From: Rhodomicrobium sp. Az07
GTDB lineage: Bacteria; Pseudomonadota; Alphaproteobacteria; Rhizobiales; Rhodomicrobiaceae
Direction: 5' to 3'
Assembly: GCF_018619475.1 (NCBI RefSeq)
Contig: NZ_JAHFZG010000002.1
Location: 62,001-126,000 of the forward strand
Length of the DNA stretch: 64,000 nucleotides
Shown piece after piece: positions 61,281 through 64,000 of this stretch. The stretch's first letter is position 1. Every line of letters starts with the position of its first letter. Under the pieces are notes generated by a model. It saw nothing but the letters and a program-made list of their open reading frames with translations. It was not told the DNA's origin and did no database searches. The position numbers and the translations under genes are program-made.

Positions 61281-63413
61281 TCAGCCTGCGGGCTGCTCAT
61301 CCGCAGCGGCGGCGGCGACTTCCTTGCCGTTGGTCTGGTCGATGCCCTTCATCGTGAGGCGGACCTTGCCGCGCTCGTCGAAGCCGAGGCACTTCACGAA
61401 GACTTCCTGTCCGTCCTTGACGACTTCGGACGCGTGCTTCAGGCGGCGTTCGGCCATCTGCGAGATGTGCACGAGGCCGTCGCGCGAACCGAAGAAGTTC
61501 ACGAACGCGCCGAATTCCACGATCTTCACGACCTTGCCCTTGTAGATCACGCCGACTTCCGGCTCGGACGCGATGGACTTGATGCGGTTGATCGCGTCCT
61601 GGATCGAGCTGAGGTTCGCGGCGGCGACCTTCACCGTGCCGTCGTCGGAGATGTCGATCTTCGCGCCGGATTCCTCCACGATGGAGCGGATGACCGAGCC
61701 GCCCGAGCCGATCACTTCGCGGATCTTGTCGGTCGGGATGGTGATCGTCTCGATGCGCGGCGCGAATTCGCCAAGCTCGCCGCGCGCGCTGCCGAGCGCC
61801 TTCGACATTTCGTTGAGGATGTGCAGGCGGCCTTCATAGGCCTGCTCCAGCGCGGTCTTCATGATCTCGGTCGTTATGCCCGTGATCTTGATGTCCATCT
61901 GGAGCGCGGTCACGCCATTCGCGGAACCGGCCACCTTGAAGTCCATGTCGCCGAGGTGGTCTTCGTCGCCGATGATGTCGGAGAGAACGGCCACGCCGTC
62001 GGCTTCCTTGATGAGGCCCATCGCGATGCCCGCGACCGGCGCCTTGATCGGCACGCCCGCATCCATCAGCGACAGAGAGGCGCCGCACACGCTCGCCATG
62101 GAGGACGAACCGTTCGACTCGGTGATCTCGGAGACGACGCGCACCGTGTAGGGGAACTTGTCGCTTTCCGGCATCATCGGGTGAACAGCGCGCCAGGCGA
62201 GCTTGCCGTGGCCGATTTCGCGGCGACCGGGTGAACCGACGCGGCCCGTCTCGCCGACCGAGTAGGGCGGGAAGTTGTAATGCAGCAGGAAGGACTCCTT
62301 GTAGGTGCCTTCCAGCGAGTCGATCCACTGCTCGTCCTCGCCGGTGCCGAGCGTTGCGACGACCAGCGCCTGCGTCTCGCCGCGCGTGAACAGCGCCGAG
62401 CCGTGGGTGCGGGGAATCACGCCGACCTGCGAAAGGATCGGGCGAACGGTCCTGAGGTCGCGGCCGTCGATGCGCTTGCCGGTCTTGAGAATGTTCGTGC
62501 GAACGACGTGCTTCTCGATTTCCTTGAAGGCTTCGGCGACCTTGTTCTTTTCGCCGGCGGTCGATTCGGCGGTGACGAATTCGGCGACGGCCTTGGCCTT
62601 CGCTTCGGCGACCTTGGCCTGACGTTCCTGCTTGCCGGCAATCTGGAAGGCCTTCTTCAGATCCTTCTCGACAAGCTTCTTAACCTTGGATTCAAACTCG
62701 TTCTTCGCGTCGGGAACGTTCCACGGCTCTTTCGCGGCCTGTTCCGCCAGACCGATAATGGCATCGATGACCGGCTTGTAGCCCTGCTGGCCGAACACGA
62801 CCGCGCCAAGCATGATGTCTTCGGACAGTTCCTTCGCTTCCGATTCAACCATCAACACGGCGTCGACCGTTCCCGCAACCACGAGGTCGAGATCGCTCGC
62901 CTTGATCTGGTCGGAGGTCGGGTTGAGGATATACTCGCCCTTGGAATAGCCGACGCGGGAAGCGGCGATCGGGCCGAGGAAGGGGAGGCCGGAAATCGTC
63001 AGCGCCGCCGAGACAGCAACCATGGCTACGATATCGGGATCGTTCTCCATGTCATGGCTGAGCACGGTCACGATGACCTGCGTCTCGTTCTTGAAGCCGT
63101 GCGCGAAAAGCGGACGAATCGGCCGGTCGATGAGGCGGCAGATGAGCGTCTCGCGTTCGGTCGGGCGACCTTCGCGCTTGAAGTAGCCGCCGGGGATCTT
63201 GCCGGCAGCGTATGCCTTTTCCTGATAATTGACCGTGAGAGGGAAGAAATCCTTCGAGGGGTCCGCGTCACGTTCGCCGACCACGGTTGCGAGCACGCTC
63301 GTCTCGCCATAATGCGCGAGCACCGCGCCATCGGCCTGCCGTGCAATGCGCCCCGTTTCGAGCGTCAGCTTGCGGCCACCCCATTCCACTTCTTCGCGGA
63401 AGATATCGAACAT
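61281..63413 (-). CDS. pnp: Polyribonucleotide nucleotidyltransferase (PNPase)
   Basis: A 710-residue phosphorolytic 3'-5' exoribonuclease and degradosome core. Two RNase PH domains (first: [34 protein letters not shown]; second: GLI and [20 protein letters not shown]), an inter-domain helical region, a KH domain ([20 protein letters not shown]) and a C-terminal S1 domain ([20 protein letters not shown]). The catalytic region of the second RNase PH is intact ([11 protein letters not shown]-type: [18 protein letters not shown]). ATG at 63413 is chosen ([11 protein letters not shown]). rpsO, which usually precedes pnp, is not present; the adjacent upstream gene is a small hypothetical. Confidence 0.97.
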   Translation of the reverse strand: MFDIFREEVEWGGRKLTLETGRIARQADGAVLAHYGETSVLATVVGERDADPSKDFFPLTVNYQEKAYAAGKIPGGYFKREGRPTERETLICRLIDRPIRPLFAHGFKNETQVIVTVLSHDMENDPDIVAMVAVSAALTISGLPFLGPIAASRVGYSKGEYILNPTSDQIKASDLDLVVAGTVDAVLMVESEAKELSEDIMLGAVVFGQQGYKPVIDAIIGLAEQAAKEPWNVPDAKNEFESKVKKLVEKDLKKAFQIAGKQERQAKVAEAKAKAVAEFVTAESTAGEKNKVAEAFKEIEKHVVRTNILKTGKRIDGRDLRTVRPILSQVGVIPRTHGSALFTRGETQALVVATLGTGEDEQWIDSLEGTYKESFLLHYNFPPYSVGETGRVGSPGRREIGHGKLAWRAVHPMMPESDKFPYTVRVVSEITESNGSSSMASVCGASLSLMDAGVPIKAPVAGIAMGLIKEADGVAVLSDIIGDEDHLGDMDFKVAGSANGVTALQMDIKITGITTEIMKTALEQAYEGRLHILNEMSKALGSARGELGEFAPRIETITIPTDKIREVIGSGGSVIRSIVEESGAKIDISDDGTVKVAAANLSSIQDAINRIKSIASEPEVGVIYKGKVVKIVEFGAFVNFFGSRDGLVHISQMAERRLKHASEVVKDGQEVFVKCLGFDERGKVRLTMKGIDQTNGKEVAAAAADEQPAG

Positions 63414-63496
63414 CTTTATTCTTTTCCAACAGCTCAAGCCGGAGGCCCTTCCCCCGGCTCATCATTTGCGTCATTTTTTTGTGCGCGAGCCCACAC

Positions 63497-63727
63497 TTAC
63501 CGCAGTTTGCGCTCGGTTCCTAGCGGAGAAATGTGCACCGCTTGCGGTTGTGCGTGGCTTTCGCTCCTGAAGCGCTCGAACTTCGGCGGCGGACCGTGCG
63601 GTTCGCGGCCGTCTTTTTTGCATAGCGCGAACGATTCCGCCGCTGACGGGCGCAAGCCGCGCCGCGCCGCGATGTCAAGAAGATGCGGATAACGCCGGGC
63701 GGCAATACGGAACGGTTTGCCAGTCAT
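63497..63727 (-). CDS. Small hypothetical protein
   Basis: A 76-residue basic protein (MTGKPFRIAARRYPHLLDIA, AARRGLRPSAAESFALCKKD, GREPHGPPPKFERFRSESHA). AGGACG lies before the ATG at 63727; the longer frame to 63754 has no added support. No family was recognised. It sits where rpsO would be expected next to pnp, but the sequence does not match uS15. Confidence 0.45.
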   Translation of the reverse strand: MTGKPFRIAARRYPHLLDIAARRGLRPSAAESFALCKKDGREPHGPPPKFERFRSESHAQPQAVHISPLGTERKLR

Positions 63728-63780
63728 GCGCGTCCTGAGGTAGGTTCTTTTCATTTTAATTGAAAATGAAGGTGGTCCGA

Positions 63781-64000
63781 ATGCGCTCGTCCAGGAACTT
63801 ACTCAAATCAGCCTTCTCAACGGTTTTCCGCGCGGGACAGAACCTCGGCTTCGATGTTCTTCCCCGGCATTTTTATTCCGAGATCCCACATATTTCCAAG
63901 CTGCGGCGCGCCGATCATTGGAAGAAGCCCTTCTCGATGATCGGTGTGCGAGGAAAGGAGATCGACACTCAACTCTCCTTCGTTCGGGAAACGATCCCGT
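63781..64000 (+). CDS. Methyltransferase-like protein, N-terminal fragment (cut by window edge)
   Basis: 73 codons are visible before the right edge, starting at ATG 63781 with GAAGGTGG just upstream (in-frame ATG 63766 also possible). The sequence GFDVLPRHFYSEIPHISKLR and HWKKPFSMIGVRGKEIDTQL is reminiscent of the N-terminal lead of a group of class I SAM-dependent methyltransferase-like proteins in Hyphomicrobiales. No catalytic motif is in view yet, so this is a tentative call. Confidence 0.55.
   Translation, partial: MRSSRNLLKSAFSTVFRAGQNLGFDVLPRHFYSEIPHISKLRRADHWKKPFSMIGVRGKEIDTQLSFVRETIP

Overview
The window is chromosomal DNA from a high-GC alphaproteobacterium, most likely of the order Hyphomicrobiales (Rhizobiales). 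The evidence is the set of genes: gluQRS, the rpmH-rnpA-yidC-engB block, an OlsB-like ornithine-lipid acyltransferase, HspQ, a DUF1127 protein, an HWE-type sensor kinase, a PabB-PabC fusion and a DgcN/DgcA pair. Genus is not decidable from the sequence alone. Most of the window is ordinary core and metabolic sequence. Lower-GC or rearranged patches at about 4.1-5.3 kb, 20.7-22.3 kb and 59.8-61.2 kb look acquired.

Layout. 0-3.8 kb: the start of a BtuC/FecCD-type permease behind a cobalamin riboswitch, gluQRS, a secreted hypothetical and an alpha/beta hydrolase. 4.1-5.3 kb: a TIR domain fused to a polytopic membrane domain, AT-rich. 5.4-9.2 kb: an AbrB-type membrane protein, a flavoprotein overlapping it, and a sorbosone-dehydrogenase-like lipoprotein. 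9.3-12.8 kb: rpmH, rnpA, yidC, engB. 13-17.7 kb: surface and envelope genes (trimeric autotransporter, two tandem paralogous exported proteins, MepA). 17.7-20.7 kb: a WS/DGAT acyltransferase with a long tail, and a hypothetical. 20.7-22.3 kb: an accessory scar with a resolvase tail, a TIR-like nucleotide-binding protein, an integrase-like relic and a three-repeat orphan type I-E CRISPR array. 22.3-26.1 kb: VWA protein, unknown membrane protein and OlsB-like acyltransferase on the minus strand. 26.5-29.7 kb: YqhA-like protein, then leuA behind a leader peptide and transcription attenuator, then a Pr6Pr-type membrane protein.

29.9-40.9 kb: L,D-transpeptidase, malyl-CoA-lyase-like aldolase, HspQ, GMC oxidoreductase, PabBC fusion, a large PAS/GAF/HWE kinase with a receiver domain, and a small winged-helix-like protein. 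41-46.1 kb: dgcN-dgcA (D-glutamate catabolism) and oligopeptidase B. 46.3-51.1 kb: DsbA-like protein, several small hypotheticals, a DUF1127 protein divergent from a LysR regulator, and a flavodoxin-DUF2023 pair. 51.5-55.3 kb: HAD phosphatase, RluA-family pseudouridine synthase, panC, rpmA, rplU. 55.9-64 kb: oligoendopeptidase F, ABC1/UbiB-family protein, a PD-(D/E)XK nuclease split into two overlapping frames, pnp, and the start of a methyltransferase-like gene.

The best-supported regulatory elements are the cobalamin riboswitch (minus strand, about 484-660) and the leuA attenuator (27117-27315), which has four consecutive Leu codons and three mutually exclusive stems. The likeliest defence-related material is the two TIR-type proteins (4121-5317 and 21015-21797), the degenerate CRISPR array and the split nuclease. 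None sits in a complete recognisable defence operon. No tRNA, rRNA, cas gene or intact insertion sequence was found.
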